Source of the DNA: Aquibacillus albus
GTDB lineage: Bacteria; Bacillota; Bacilli; Bacillales; Amphibacillaceae
Reading direction: 5' to 3'
DNA: 64,000 nt
NCBI RefSeq assembly: GCF_016908325.1
Contig: NZ_JAFBDR010000001.1
Span: forward strand, 124,001 to 188,000
A program made the position numbers and the translations under genes. Under the pieces are notes generated by a model. It searched no databases and was not told where the DNA came from. It was given only the letters and a program-made list of their open reading frames with translations. This document shows positions 37,818-47,651 of the stretch, piece after piece (position 1 is the stretch's first letter; each line of letters starts with the position of its first letter).

Positions 37818-38274
37818 GATAGCAAAAAAGTTAAATGATCGTCCAAAACAAATAAGGCAACTAAAAAATGCGTTTCAAATATTAGAGGCAGAAATATTGT
37901 ATAGTCAATCACCGGTAACAGAAGCATGCTTAAGCGTCTCTAAACAATTACCCCATCCCATTTCGTGGTTTTTTAAATCGGTAAGTGATGATTTAACGAA
38001 GAAATCTGAAACGCTGTTTACCATTTGGGTGAATAATTTGAATCATATATGGCCTTTCGTTGCGTTAGGATCCAATGAGAAAGAAATACTTCGACAGTTT
38101 GGCCGAACCCTTGGACAACATGACTTTACTCAGCAACAAAAACACATTCAATTAGCACTATCACACTTAGAAAGAGAGCTCCAGGATGCACAGGATCACC
38201 AGTACAGATATAGCAAAATGGTAAAAAGTTTAGGATTCTTAACAGGATTACTATTAGTTTTACTCTTGATTTAG
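37762..38274 (+). CDS. spoIIIAB: Stage III sporulation protein SpoIIIAB
   Basis: A 170-residue GspF-like protein with an N-terminal hydrophobic segment (2-18), a helical domain and a C-terminal membrane helix (151-170). It is the inner-membrane platform of the channel. Its start lies within spoIIIAA (overlap 56 bases). Confidence 0.93.
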   Translation: MKWIGALLLLSATTWVGFEIAKKLNDRPKQIRQLKNAFQILEAEILYSQSPVTEACLSVSKQLPHPISWFFKSVSDDLTKKSETLFTIWVNNLNHIWPFVALGSNEKEILRQFGRTLGQHDFTQQQKHIQLALSHLERELQDAQDHQYRYSKMVKSLGFLTGLLLVLLLI

Positions 38275-38290
38275 AAAGGAGTAAGGTCGA

Positions 38291-38497
38291 ATGCTTGGCG
38301 ATGCATCAATTTTATTTCAAATTGCTGGTATAGGGATCATAGTGGCCATGATTCATACTATTTTGAAGCAAATGGGAAAAGAAGAATATGCTCAATTTGC
38401 GAGTGTTGTAGGTTTTATCATTGTTTTGATTTTTGTAATCAATGGTATTGCAGATCTATTCCAGCAAATTAAGTCTGTATTCTTGTTTCAGGGGTAA
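38291..38497 (+). CDS. spoIIIAC: Stage III sporulation protein SpoIIIAC
   Basis: A 68-residue two-helix membrane protein of the channel, matching the family length. The RBS is AAGGAG. Followed by spoIIIAD after five bases. Confidence 0.94.
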   Translation: MLGDASILFQIAGIGIIVAMIHTILKQMGKEEYAQFASVVGFIIVLIFVINGIADLFQQIKSVFLFQG

Positions 38498-38502
38498 GCA
38501 TT

Positions 38503-38892
38503 ATGGAGATTATTCAAATTGTTAGTATTGGGATCGTTGCGAGTTTATTAGTGCTCATTATGAAAGAACAGAAGCCATCATTCGCCTTCTTTCTTATTCT
38601 ATTAACTGGTATTGCTATTTTCACTGTTGTTATTCAGCATATTGGCGAGATACTTCAATTAATTAAATACCTTGGTGAAAGAGCAAATGTGAAAGGAATG
38701 TATATCGACACAATCTTGCAAATTATTGGAATAGCTTACATTGCTGAATTTGGAGCGCATATTACAAGAGATGCTGGTCTTAGTTCTGTTGCGGCTAAAA
38801 TTGAGTTAGGTGGAAAAATTTTAATACTCGTATTAGCAGTACCAATATTAACAGCAGTTATTGAAACAATTATAGGGTTTATCCCTGCCTAG
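38503..38892 (+). CDS. spoIIIAD: Stage III sporulation protein SpoIIIAD
   Basis: A 129-residue membrane protein with about four helices, related to SpoIIIAC in its second half (IIGIAYIAEFGAHITRDAG). Structural membrane component of the mother-cell channel. Confidence 0.94.
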   Translation: MEIIQIVSIGIVASLLVLIMKEQKPSFAFFLILLTGIAIFTVVIQHIGEILQLIKYLGERANVKGMYIDTILQIIGIAYIAEFGAHITRDAGLSSVAAKIELGGKILILVLAVPILTAVIETIIGFIPA

Positions 38893-38918
38893 GGTGGGAA
38901 GGGAGAAGGGTGTAGTGA

Positions 38919-40106
38919 ATGAACCAAGCAATAAAGTTGATGGTTGCAATCTTTGTTTTGTTGATGATGATTTACTCATGTCCTCTTCTGACATCTGCAG
39001 ATGCGAATCAAAACGATGAGAAAACGATGGAGAATATGGAGTTAGATTCTATCTCATTTAACGAAGTAAAAGGTTATTGGGATGAAGTTGTTAATGAATA
39101 TGGAGGTTACTTACCTGGAATACAAAAGACCTCTTTTTTTGAGTTTATCAAAGGTCGTGGAGACTTATCAGTAAAAGAGTGGATAGTCGGACTTTTAGAA
39201 TTTTTATTTTATGAATTGGTGATGAATGGGAAGTTACTAGGTACCTTAATAATGCTTACATTATTTTGTATGATTCTACAAACACTCCAATCTGCGTTTG
39301 AAAACAAAGCAGTAAGTAAAGTAGGCTATGCGGTTATCTACCTAGTTCTGGTCGTATTGGCATTGAATAGCTTTCAGCTTGCAGCATCTTATGCTAATGA
39401 GACAATTTCTACAATGAGTAGTTTTATGGTTGCCCTACTTCCTTTAATGCTTGGATTAATGGCATCATTTGGAAATTTAGTTGCTGTTTCTTTTTTTCAT
39501 CCTATAGTTGTCTTTCTCATTCATACAAGTGTTTTACTAATCTCAAATGTTGTCATCCCATTATTTTTTCTCTCAGCACTTCTACAAATTGTTAGCACCT
39601 TAAATGAAAGCTACAAAGTAACGCAATTAGCGAATTTGTTAAAAAACATTGGTCTAGGATTACTAGGTGCTTTTTTAACCATTTTTTTAGGTGTTATTTC
39701 AGTCCAAGGTGCAGCCAGCGCTATTCAAGATGGTGTAGCGATGAAAACCGCTAAATTTGTAACTGGAAATTTCATACCAGTTGTAGGAAGAATGTTTACA
39801 GATGCTACAGACACTGTACTTAGTGCATCTCTCTTGTTGAAAAATGCAGTGGGCATTGTCGGTGTGGTGATATTACTAGCTATTATTTTATTTCCTGCTA
39901 TTAAAATATTTGTTATCTCTATTATTTACAAGTTAACTTCAGCTCTATTACAACCAATTGGGGACGGGCCTGTAATAAAATGTATGGATATTATTAGTAA
40001 ACACATTTTATATATTTTTGCAGCGCTACTAGTTGTATCGTTTATGTTCTTTTTAGCGATTGTTTTATTAGTCGCTTCAAGTAATTTAACTCTCATGCTT
40101 AGATAA
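38919..40106 (+). CDS. spoIIIAE: Stage III sporulation protein SpoIIIAE
   Basis: A 395-residue polytopic membrane protein with a signal-like N-terminus (1-27), a soluble section, and about seven membrane helices. It is the permease-like core of the SpoIIIA complex. Length is normal for the family. Confidence 0.94.
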   Translation: MNQAIKLMVAIFVLLMMIYSCPLLTSADANQNDEKTMENMELDSISFNEVKGYWDEVVNEYGGYLPGIQKTSFFEFIKGRGDLSVKEWIVGLLEFLFYELVMNGKLLGTLIMLTLFCMILQTLQSAFENKAVSKVGYAVIYLVLVVLALNSFQLAASYANETISTMSSFMVALLPLMLGLMASFGNLVAVSFFHPIVVFLIHTSVLLISNVVIPLFFLSALLQIVSTLNESYKVTQLANLLKNIGLGLLGAFLTIFLGVISVQGAASAIQDGVAMKTAKFVTGNFIPVVGRMFTDATDTVLSASLLLKNAVGIVGVVILLAIILFPAIKIFVISIIYKLTSALLQPIGDGPVIKCMDIISKHILYIFAALLVVSFMFFLAIVLLVASSNLTLMLR

Positions 40107-40144
40107 GAACTTTTTAGGTCATATCGTTCAAGGAGGGGTTAGCG

Positions 40145-40762
40145 ATTGATATTATTATTGATTGGATTACACAAATTATTTTATTTTTACTACTGGCCAT
40201 GATCATTGAATTAATTTTACCTAACTCTTCGTTAAAAAAATATATCAATTTGGTAGTTGGATTGGTATTAATCTTAATATTTTTACAGCCTATTTTTCAA
40301 CTTTTCCAAGTAGATATTGAAGATATTTTAGATAAAGCAACACCCGCTTTAGATACGACTCTAGAAGAAGAAAGAATGAAAAATTCAATAGAATTAAAGA
40401 AAAATGAAATACAAGCCCAACAAGATGCATACATTTTAGAAGAGATGGCTGTCCAAATGAAAAATGAAGTGAAAGAGGGGTTGAGAGAAAACTATGGGAT
40501 TAGTATTTCAAACATAACATATGAGTTTTATGAAGAAATGGATATTAGTTTGGATTCACTGAAGACGGTACAAGTTACTCTACGTGAAAAAGCAGAAACT
40601 CAAAATGTTAGTGCCGTAGAGGAAGTAGTTATTGATGTTCAAAAAGATGAAATAACTGATGAAACGACTTCAGATATGGATGATGATATTAAATCCTATT
40701 TACGTGAAAAGTGGCAGCTTGAAGACCAAACAATTAGCCTTCTATGGGAAGGAGGGATATAG
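40145..40762 (+). CDS. spoIIIAF: Stage III sporulation protein SpoIIIAF (apparent ATT start)
   Basis: A 205-residue protein with two N-terminal membrane helices and a soluble ring-forming domain. AGGAGG (40131-40136) lies eight bases before an ATT at 40145. From there the frame reads DIIIDWITQIILFLLLAMIIELILPNSS, matching the first SpoIIIAF helix. The first ATG (40199) would delete that helix and has no RBS. So initiation at ATT is the best reading, with a frameshift error or a short TTG leader ORF as alternatives. Its stop overlaps the spoIIIAG GTG. Confidence 0.8.
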   Translation: MDIIIDWITQIILFLLLAMIIELILPNSSLKKYINLVVGLVLILIFLQPIFQLFQVDIEDILDKATPALDTTLEEERMKNSIELKKNEIQAQQDAYILEEMAVQMKNEVKEGLRENYGISISNITYEFYEEMDISLDSLKTVQVTLREKAETQNVSAVEEVVIDVQKDEITDETTSDMDDDIKSYLREKWQLEDQTISLLWEGGI

Positions 40763-41406
40763 TGGAAAATCCATTAAAGAAACTTTTTTCCCATTTTAAA
40801 TTAAAAACAGATGATGGGAAAGGTCCTACAAAAATGGGGTATATTCTCTTAATTGCACTAACAGGTATTTTGATACTTATTGTTAGTAGTATGATCAAAG
40901 ATCAAACAGCAAATAGCGATGAATTATCTTTAATAAATGAAACAGAAATTTCTTCAGAAGATATAGAGACGTCTGCTTCAAACAAAGGTGGAAATAGAAC
41001 CAGTGAAGTGAAGGATCTAGAAAAAGAGTATGAAGAGAGTTTAACGATGCTACTAGAGGAAATAACCGGGGTTTCTCAGGTAGAGATTATGGTAAACCTT
41101 GATTCGACCAATAAAAAAGTATATGAAAAAAATTTAATCATTGGTACTCAGACAACGGAAGAGACTGATCAAAATGGTGGAGAAAGACAAGTGAAAGATT
41201 CTACCCAAGAAGAGGAAGTAGTCATCGTAAGACAAGGAGACAAAGAGGTTCCACTGATTATACAGACGAGAAAACCAGAAGTGAGGGGAGTGTTAGTCGT
41301 AGCAAAAGGTGTAGATCATATTGAGTTGAAGAAATGGGTAGTAGAAGCAGTATCAAGGGTACTTGATGTCCCTTCTCATAGAATTTCTGTTATGCCTAAA
41401 AAATAA
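40762..41406 (+). CDS. spoIIIAG: Stage III sporulation protein SpoIIIAG
   Basis: A 214-residue protein with one membrane helix (about 25-43) and a ring-building domain (EEITGVSQVEIMVNLD... near 100) that assembles into the large ring crossing the intermembrane space. GTG 40762 follows AAGGAGGG by six bases and shares a G with the spoIIIAF stop (TAGTG). The longer frame from 40744 lies over the RBS. Confidence 0.92.
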   Translation: MENPLKKLFSHFKLKTDDGKGPTKMGYILLIALTGILILIVSSMIKDQTANSDELSLINETEISSEDIETSASNKGGNRTSEVKDLEKEYEESLTMLLEEITGVSQVEIMVNLDSTNKKVYEKNLIIGTQTTEETDQNGGERQVKDSTQEEEVVIVRQGDKEVPLIIQTRKPEVRGVLVVAKGVDHIELKKWVVEAVSRVLDVPSHRISVMPKK

Positions 41407-41421
41407 AGGGGAGGAATAATA

Positions 41422-42018
41422 ATGTTAAAAAAGCAAACAGTTTGGTTGTTAACGATGCTAAGTCTAATGATTGTGTTGAGTGTGTATTATATGAGCTCGC
41501 CAAATGGAGAAGATTTGGCCTACATGAATCAAAATGAAGCAGAGAGCAATGAAGCTGCTACTTCAGATTTAGGAGAAACGGAACAAATGATGGAAGGGGA
41601 AGAGATGGATGTTGAAGGAATGATGGAAGGGGAAGAACAAGAGGTCATTTCTTCTACGTCAACGGATGAATTATTTACAACGATAAGAATGGAATTAAAC
41701 GATCAAAGAAGTAGACGGTTGGATCAATTAGATGATATTGTCGCGTCTAGTACAGCATCAACGGAAGAAAAGAATAAAGCTTATGATGAAATGAAAGAAA
41801 TTGAAAGCACGTCTACGAAAGAAACAATTTTAGAAGAAACAATTGAAGCTGAGAATGGTTATCCGGATGTATTAGTTAGAACTGTAGATGGCAATGTAGT
41901 TGTCACAGTAAAAGCAAATGAACTTTCTCAAACAGAGGCAAATAATATTATGAAATTAGTAAGTGATGAATTCGGACCAGTGGAGGTAGAAGTCAAATAT
42001 CAACCAGTTAATGAATAA
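41422..42018 (+). CDS. spoIIIAH: Stage III sporulation protein SpoIIIAH
   Basis: A 198-residue protein with a membrane anchor (7-24) and a C-terminal ring-building domain (about 95-198) that binds forespore SpoIIQ across the septum. The linker contains a small internal duplication of MMEGEEMDVEG-like text (about 56-72). RBS GGGGAGG. Last gene of the operon. Confidence 0.94.
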   Translation: MLKKQTVWLLTMLSLMIVLSVYYMSSPNGEDLAYMNQNEAESNEAATSDLGETEQMMEGEEMDVEGMMEGEEQEVISSTSTDELFTTIRMELNDQRSRRLDQLDDIVASSTASTEEKNKAYDEMKEIESTSTKETILEETIEAENGYPDVLVRTVDGNVVVTVKANELSQTEANNIMKLVSDEFGPVEVEVKYQPVNE

Positions 42019-42044
42019 TCTACTTAATGTAAAACCAAATTGGT

Positions 42045-42082
42045 ACTGACTCTTGGGTGAAACCTATTGGGTCAGTTTTTTC
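42045..42082 (+). terminator. Terminator after spoIIIAH
   Basis: ACTGAC...GTCAGT stem with TTTTTT. Confidence 0.7.
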
Positions 42083-42239
42083 TTGTGAAATTACAGTGTG
42101 ATATGTGATAGGATAGATAAGAAGTAAAACTTACATAATATTTGAAGGAATAGTTGCAGTTTTACCTTTTTATTCGGTAAAATGTAAAAGGAGTTATTAG
42201 TACCTGTTATTATATGTAAATCAAGAAAGGGTGCAAGTA

Positions 42240-42743
42240 ATGCTAAAGATACAAGAAATTCACGAATTGATTAAGCGAATTGATGAGTCTTCGATTGATG
42301 AATTCACATTTGAAACAGATGGAACTAAACTTTCTTTGAAAAAAAACAAGGAACAAGTGGTAACTACACAGCCCACTTTTGCTTCTGCTCAACCTTCTGC
42401 TCAACCTTCTATTCATACCGAATTAACTGAGCAAACTACTAATACGGAAACAGTAACGAAGTCCGATACTCCTAAGGATGCGAGTGTTACTAAGGCTGAA
42501 TACGATCATGAAATAGTTTCACCAATGGTAGGAACCTTTTATCATGCGCCATCTCCCGATAAGGATCCATTTGTTCAAGTAGGAGATAAGGTGCAGGCAG
42601 ATACCATTGTTTGTATTGTTGAAGCAATGAAATTATTTAATGAAATTGAAGCGGATGTTAACGGTGAAATTGTTGAAATACTAGTTGAAAATGGCGAACT
42701 GGTAGAATATGGACAACCATTATTCCGAGTAAAGACAGTATAA
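42240..42743 (+). CDS. accB: Acetyl-CoA carboxylase biotin carboxyl carrier protein
   Basis: A 167-residue carrier. The C-terminal biotinyl domain has the biotin site VEAMKLFNE with Lys 131. A Pro/Ala/Thr/Gln linker (about 40-85) precedes it. AAAGG lies nine bases before ATG 42240. It carries CO2 from AccC to acetyl-CoA in the first step of fatty-acid synthesis. Paired with accC. Confidence 0.96.
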   Translation: MLKIQEIHELIKRIDESSIDEFTFETDGTKLSLKKNKEQVVTTQPTFASAQPSAQPSIHTELTEQTTNTETVTKSDTPKDASVTKAEYDHEIVSPMVGTFYHAPSPDKDPFVQVGDKVQADTIVCIVEAMKLFNEIEADVNGEIVEILVENGELVEYGQPLFRVKTV

Positions 42744-42755
42744 GGGGATGACATT

Positions 42756-44111
42756 GTGATTAAGAAAATCTTAATTGCTAACCGGGGAGAGATAGCTGTT
42801 CGTATTATACGTGCCTGTAAAGAGATGGGAATTGAAACAGTTGCTGTTTATTCTGATGCCGATAGTGATTCTTTACATGTACAACTTGCGGATGAAGCTT
42901 ACTGTATTGGCCCTAAGCTTAGCAAGGATAGTTATTTAAATTTCACAAATATCATGAGTGTAGCAACACTAACTGAAGTAGACGCAATACATCCAGGTTA
43001 TGGATTTTTATCTGAAAATGCTGACTTTGCAGAGATTTGCAAGGAATGCAATATTACTTTTATTGGTCCTAGTGCATATGCTATACAAAAAATGGGTACC
43101 AAAGACGTTGCTCGAGAAACAATGAAGCAAGCTGGAGTTCCGATCGTACCAGGGTCGGATGGTATCATTGATAGTGAAGAAGAAGGGCTTGAAATTGCAG
43201 AACAAATTGGCTACCCAGTTATTATTAAAGCGACAGCTGGTGGTGGCGGTAAGGGAATCCGTGTTGCAAGGAACATGGATGAACTAAAAAAGGGTATTCG
43301 TGTAACTCAGAACGAAGCAGAAAAAGCATTTGGTAATCCAGGTGTTTATTTAGAAAAATTTATTGAAGATTTTCGACATGTGGAAATACAGGTTCTAGCC
43401 GATAATTTTGGAAATGTTATTCATTTAGGTGAAAGAGATTGTACGATTCAACGTAGGCTGCAAAAACTAATTGAGGAAACACCTTCACCAGCAATCACAC
43501 CTAATATACGCGAACAGATGGGTGATGCTGCAGTTCAAGCAGCGAAAGCCGTTGAATATTCAGGTGCTGGAACAATTGAATTTATTTTTGATAAGAATGA
43601 ACAAACGTTTTATTTCATGGAAATGAACACAAGGATACAGGTGGAACATCCGGTGACAGAAATGGTTACAGGAGTAGATTTGATAAAGGAACAAATAAAA
43701 GTTGCTAACAATGAGCCGCTCTCACTTCGACAGGAAGACATTGAATTTAATGGATGGGCAATAGAGTGTCGAATAAATGCTGAGAATCCTTTTAAAAACT
43801 TTATGCCGTCACCTGGTGAAATAAGCATGTATCTCCCACCAGGAGGATTTGGTGTTAGAATTGATTCTGCTGCATATCCTGGATATAAAATTCCACCATA
43901 TTATGATTCAATGATTGCAAAATTAATTACATATGGTGCAACTAGACAAGAGGCTATCCAACGTATGAAACGTGCATTAGGTGAATTTGTAATTGATGGA
44001 GTTTTTACAACAGTACCATTTCACAGCAAAATGATGGATCACCCTGTTTTCATAAGTGGAGATTTTAATACAAAATTTCTGGAAAAGTATACTATAATGG
44101 ATAATGAATAA
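42756..44111 (+). CDS. accC: Acetyl-CoA carboxylase biotin carboxylase
   Basis: A 451-residue ATP-grasp enzyme that carboxylates biotin on AccB. Conserved text: [33 protein letters not shown], the Gly loop [30 protein letters not shown] and [17 protein letters not shown]. Starts with GTG after AAGGGG. accA and accD are not in the window, as is usual in bacilli. Confidence 0.97.
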   Translation: MIKKILIANRGEIAVRIIRACKEMGIETVAVYSDADSDSLHVQLADEAYCIGPKLSKDSYLNFTNIMSVATLTEVDAIHPGYGFLSENADFAEICKECNITFIGPSAYAIQKMGTKDVARETMKQAGVPIVPGSDGIIDSEEEGLEIAEQIGYPVIIKATAGGGGKGIRVARNMDELKKGIRVTQNEAEKAFGNPGVYLEKFIEDFRHVEIQVLADNFGNVIHLGERDCTIQRRLQKLIEETPSPAITPNIREQMGDAAVQAAKAVEYSGAGTIEFIFDKNEQTFYFMEMNTRIQVEHPVTEMVTGVDLIKEQIKVANNEPLSLRQEDIEFNGWAIECRINAENPFKNFMPSPGEISMYLPPGGFGVRIDSAAYPGYKIPPYYDSMIAKLITYGATRQEAIQRMKRALGEFVIDGVFTTVPFHSKMMDHPVFISGDFNTKFLEKYTIMDNE

Positions 44112-44183
44112 AGAATAAAAATAATGTGATCCACCATTATTTGACACACTGAGTTGTTAACCATTTCAAAGGAGTGAGTGCAA

Positions 44184-44582
44184 GTGAGTGAAAACTCGTT
44201 GTTAAACGTAAGTGAGGATTCCAGTCTTGGTAAAGTAGAAATTGCTCCTGAAGTTATTGAAGTGATAGCGGGAATTGCAACAACAGAGGTAGCTGGTGTT
44301 TCTTATACAAGAGGTAACTTTGCAAGTGGTGTTGTGGAAAGGTTTGGTAAAAAATCACATGGAAAAGGAATTAAGGTTGAGCTAACAGAAAATGGTGTTC
44401 TGATTGATGTCTATGTGGTCATTGATTTTGGTACAACAATTCCTGATGTTGCTCAAAAAATTCAAACAAATATACGGCAAGCCTTAAAAAACATGACGGC
44501 ATTGGATATTGATGAAATAAATGTACATGTAGTTGGAGTGCATATGGACTACAAAGAGGATCCAGCTGATCTGGAAGATTAA
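44184..44582 (+). CDS. yqhY: Asp23/Gls24 family protein YqhY
   Basis: A 132-residue Asp23-family protein (EIAPEVIEVIAGIATTEVAGVSY...). In B. subtilis YqhY is co-expressed with accBC and affects acetyl-CoA carboxylase activity and lipid balance, which fits this place. AAAGGAG is nine bases before GTG 44184; an in-frame GTG at 44178 is closer than optimal. Confidence 0.92.
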   Translation: MSENSLLNVSEDSSLGKVEIAPEVIEVIAGIATTEVAGVSYTRGNFASGVVERFGKKSHGKGIKVELTENGVLIDVYVVIDFGTTIPDVAQKIQTNIRQALKNMTALDIDEINVHVVGVHMDYKEDPADLED

Positions 44583-44602
44583 AAACGAAAAAACATATGA
44601 TG

Positions 44603-44648
44603 AAAAAGACCTGAGGAGGAAAGAAACACTCATTTCAGGTCTTTTTTA
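44603..44648 (+). terminator. Terminator after yqhY
   Basis: The stem AAAAAGACCTGA/TCAGGTCTTTTT with a loop of about 20 bases, followed by more T. Confidence 0.8.
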
Positions 44649-44908
44649 TTTGTACGCTAATTTTAAAATTTATTTTAGAATAGATTTTTCAACTTGGATA
44701 AACGTAATGATATCGATAGAATTAGATTTATCGGTTTAGGAATAGCTTTGATTGGAGGAAAATGTTATCATTTGTAACAGATATAGCTAAAAACCCGGAT
44801 ATGTTTTTGATAATGGAAAATTAACTTGTCAAAATGAAGATGGAACAGATTATTTATTTTGTATAAATTCACAAATATTATGATAGATAGTGAATAAGGA
44901 GAATGAAA
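44649..44908. other. Intergenic region with possible micro-ORF
   Basis: AT-rich gap before nusB. GGAGG (44755) precedes an ATG at 44762 opening a 20-codon frame (LSFVTDIAKNPDMF...) that ends at 44824. An overlapping 27-codon frame from 44694 (DKRNDIDRIRFIGLGIALIGG) also looks protein-like. Either could be a gene remnant. Neither matches a family I know. Confidence 0.3.
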
Positions 44909-45289
44909 ATGAAACGAAGAGCAGCTAGAGAAAAAGCCTTTCAAATACTTTTTCAAATGGATATTAATGAAATTAAACCAAAAGAAGCAATGGATTATGT
45001 GTTAGAAGAAGAAGAGAATGATCAATTTTTGTCTCAACTCGTGCACGGGGTAATTGAAAACAAAGCCGATATTGATGAAAGAATTTCAAAACATTTAGAG
45101 AATTGGACCATCGCTAGGTTAGCTTCTGTTGAAAAAACACTGTTACGTATTTCAACTTATGAAATGTTTTATGATGTAGATACACCACAAGGGGTTGCTA
45201 TTAATGAAGCTATTGAATTAGCTCATGTTTATGGAGATGAGAAATCAGGTAAATTTATTAATGGTGTACTTTCAAAAATGATAAAGTAA
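44909..45289 (+). CDS. nusB: Transcription antitermination factor NusB
   Basis: A 126-residue helical RNA-binding protein acting with S10 in rRNA antitermination. Text such as [16 protein letters not shown] and [28 protein letters not shown] is diagnostic. AAGGAG lies seven bases before ATG 44909; ATG 44903 is too close to it. Confidence 0.96.
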   Translation: MKRRAAREKAFQILFQMDINEIKPKEAMDYVLEEEENDQFLSQLVHGVIENKADIDERISKHLENWTIARLASVEKTLLRISTYEMFYDVDTPQGVAINEAIELAHVYGDEKSGKFINGVLSKMIK

Positions 45290-45302
45290 GGAGAGAGTTT
45301 TA

Positions 45303-46160
45303 ATGACAGCCGAAGTAATCTATGGAAATGTATTAGCAGAAAGTATGAGAAATGAAATGAAAGAAGAAGTGGACAAATTAAAAGAGAACGGGATTGTTCC
45401 TGGTTTAACTGTTATATTGATTGGAAGTGATCCAGCATCACAGTCCTATGTGAAAGGTAAACAAAAAGCTTCAGATAAAGTTGGGATTCATTCAGACCTA
45501 ATTGAACTTCCGTCAGATACGACGGAACAAGCGTTATTAGATTTAATTCATCAACTGAATAATGATGAAAAGGTGCATGGTATTTTAGTTCAGTTACCAT
45601 TGCCAAAACATATTAGGGAACAAGTGGTTATTGAAACCATTGATCCTTCCAAAGACGTAGATGGATTTCATCCAATTAACATTGGTAGGATGATTGCAGG
45701 TAAAGATACCTTTTTTCCTTGCACACCCTATGGAATCATACAAATGCTGAAGTCTAAGAATATTGAAATAGAAGGAAAGAATGCAGTGGTTGTTGGAAGA
45801 AGTAACATAGTAGGTAAGCCTGTTGGACAACTTCTTTTAAATGAAAATGCTACAGTTACTTATTGTCATTCTAGAACAAAGAATATGCAAGCATACACGA
45901 AATCTGCTGACATTTTAATCGTGGCTGTTGGTAGAGCACACTTTTTATCTGGTGATGATATTAAGGAAGGTTCAGTGGTTATTGATGTAGGTGTAAACCG
46001 ATTGGAAACGGGGAAATTAACAGGTGATGTTGACTTTGAATCTGCAAAAGAAAAGGCAGCGTATATTACTCCTGTTCCAAAGGGAGTTGGCCCGATGACA
46101 ATAACAATGCTTTTACATAATACCATTAAGTCAGCAAAAAAATATTACAACTTTTCCTAA
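45303..46160 (+). CDS. folD: Bifunctional methylenetetrahydrofolate dehydrogenase/cyclohydrolase FolD
   Basis: A 285-residue enzyme interconverting 5,10-methylene-, methenyl- and 10-formyl-THF with NADP. Motifs are YVKGKQKASDKVGI (catalytic Lys), GILVQLPLP, DVDGFHPIN, VVGRSNIVGKP and PVPKGVGPMTITMLLHNT. RBS AAGGAGAG. Sits between nusB and xseA, the common Bacillus order. Confidence 0.97.
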   Translation: MTAEVIYGNVLAESMRNEMKEEVDKLKENGIVPGLTVILIGSDPASQSYVKGKQKASDKVGIHSDLIELPSDTTEQALLDLIHQLNNDEKVHGILVQLPLPKHIREQVVIETIDPSKDVDGFHPINIGRMIAGKDTFFPCTPYGIIQMLKSKNIEIEGKNAVVVGRSNIVGKPVGQLLLNENATVTYCHSRTKNMQAYTKSADILIVAVGRAHFLSGDDIKEGSVVIDVGVNRLETGKLTGDVDFESAKEKAAYITPVPKGVGPMTITMLLHNTIKSAKKYYNFS

Positions 46161-46201
46161 TTGATATATATGTTTATAGTGTATGCTCAATAGGACAAAA
46201 A

Positions 46202-46266
46202 GCGCGGGAGATGTTTAAGCCGGGCCAACGAAGAAATTCAATGCGCCGAAATATTGAACATCCCCG
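46202..46266 (+). other. Foldable GC-rich leader upstream of xseA
   Basis: A compact GC-rich segment in an AT-rich gap. Bases 205-218 pair with 254-266 (offset 46,000) as a 13-bp stem with one bulged A. A competing hairpin is possible between TTCAAT (46237) and ATTGAA (46253), and GCGC at 46202 could pair with GCGC at 46243 as a pseudoknot. No T run follows, so it is not an ordinary terminator. Not a riboswitch class I recognise. Confidence 0.4.
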
Positions 46267-46304
46267 TATATTTAGTATTTTAAAAAAAGACGCAGGTGTA
46301 GAAC

Positions 46305-47651
46305 GTGAAAGAAAAATATTTAACTGTAACTGCTTTAACAAAATATATTAAGAGAAAGTTTGAATTGGATAACCACTTAAAAGGCGTTTGGCTAAAAGGT
46401 GAAATTTCGAATTTTAATCATCATAGCCGTGGCCATATGTATTTGACGATTAAAGATGATCATTCCAGAATTCAAGCAGTAATGTTTGCGAGTAATAATA
46501 GACTTTTAAAGTTTAAACCAGAAAATGGCATGAATGTGTTGGTTAAGGGGCAGGTAAATATTTACCCACCCCAAGGTCAATATCAATTATATATCCAACA
46601 GATGGAGCCTGATGGAATAGGTGCCCTTTACTTAGCGTTTGAACAACTCAAAGAAAAGCTAAAAAATGAAGGGTTGTTTGATGAATCAAGAAAAACACCA
46701 ATTCCTCGTTATCCAACTCATATTGGTGTCATTACCTCACCAACTGGTGCTGCAATTCGAGATATTATAACCACTATTCGTAGAAGATATCCGATTGTTA
46801 ATGTTAGTGTGCTTCCAGTTCTCGTACAAGGAGAGTATGCGAAAGATTCTATTGTCCAAGCGATTCAGCTAGCAAACCAATTAGAGGTTTTTGATGTTTT
46901 AATTGTTGGCAGAGGTGGTGGTTCGATAGAAGAATTATGGAGTTTCAATGAGGAAGAGGTTGCTAGAGCAATAACGTCATCAAACATACCTGTTATATCG
47001 GCAGTAGGCCATGAAACGGATTTTACAATAAGTGACTTTGTTGCAGATATGAGAGCTGCTACCCCAACTGGAGCTGCTGAATTTGCAGTTCCTTCACAAC
47101 GTGAATTAAAAGAAAAAATATCTGGTTTGGAAAAGAACCTTAATCGTATAATAAGTGAAAAAGTTAAACAGTCCAATGAACGGATACTCAAGCTTAAGAA
47201 ATCATATGCCTTTAGATATCCTGAGCAACTAATTCAACAAAAAGAACAGGAATTAGATAAAACAATTGAGCGTATGTCAAAGGCTTTAATCAAGCTGCAA
47301 GGGCAAAAAAGCGAGAAACTAGAAAATTTATTTAAGCGGTTCATTCAGCAACATCCAGAAAAAAAGATAAGTCAAAACAGGGAAAGTCTGTCCCGATTAA
47401 GGACAAGGCATCAGCTTGCTTTTAATCAAAATTTCTCTAAAATGGAGTCGAAATTTTCAACGTATGTAGAAAAACTTACTTTATTAAATCCTTTAAATAC
47501 AATGAAAAGAGGATACTCGATTGCTTATGATGAGGATGGTAAGGTTATTCAGACAGTGAATCGTGTACACCCTGGTGATAAATTATCAGTTAAATTCTAT
47601 GATGGGACAATAGATTGTCAAGTATGGGGGCTAGAGGAGGATTCGGAATGA
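46305..47651 (+). CDS. xseA: Exodeoxyribonuclease VII large subunit
   Basis: A 448-residue nuclease subunit degrading single-stranded DNA. An OB-fold (about 20-105: [24 protein letters not shown]) precedes the catalytic domain ([47 protein letters not shown]) and a long coiled coil. The start is GTG with CAGGTG upstream. The stop overlaps xseB (ATGA). Confidence 0.96.
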   Translation: MKEKYLTVTALTKYIKRKFELDNHLKGVWLKGEISNFNHHSRGHMYLTIKDDHSRIQAVMFASNNRLLKFKPENGMNVLVKGQVNIYPPQGQYQLYIQQMEPDGIGALYLAFEQLKEKLKNEGLFDESRKTPIPRYPTHIGVITSPTGAAIRDIITTIRRRYPIVNVSVLPVLVQGEYAKDSIVQAIQLANQLEVFDVLIVGRGGGSIEELWSFNEEEVARAITSSNIPVISAVGHETDFTISDFVADMRAATPTGAAEFAVPSQRELKEKISGLEKNLNRIISEKVKQSNERILKLKKSYAFRYPEQLIQQKEQELDKTIERMSKALIKLQGQKSEKLENLFKRFIQQHPEKKISQNRESLSRLRTRHQLAFNQNFSKMESKFSTYVEKLTLLNPLNTMKRGYSIAYDEDGKVIQTVNRVHPGDKLSVKFYDGTIDCQVWGLEEDSE

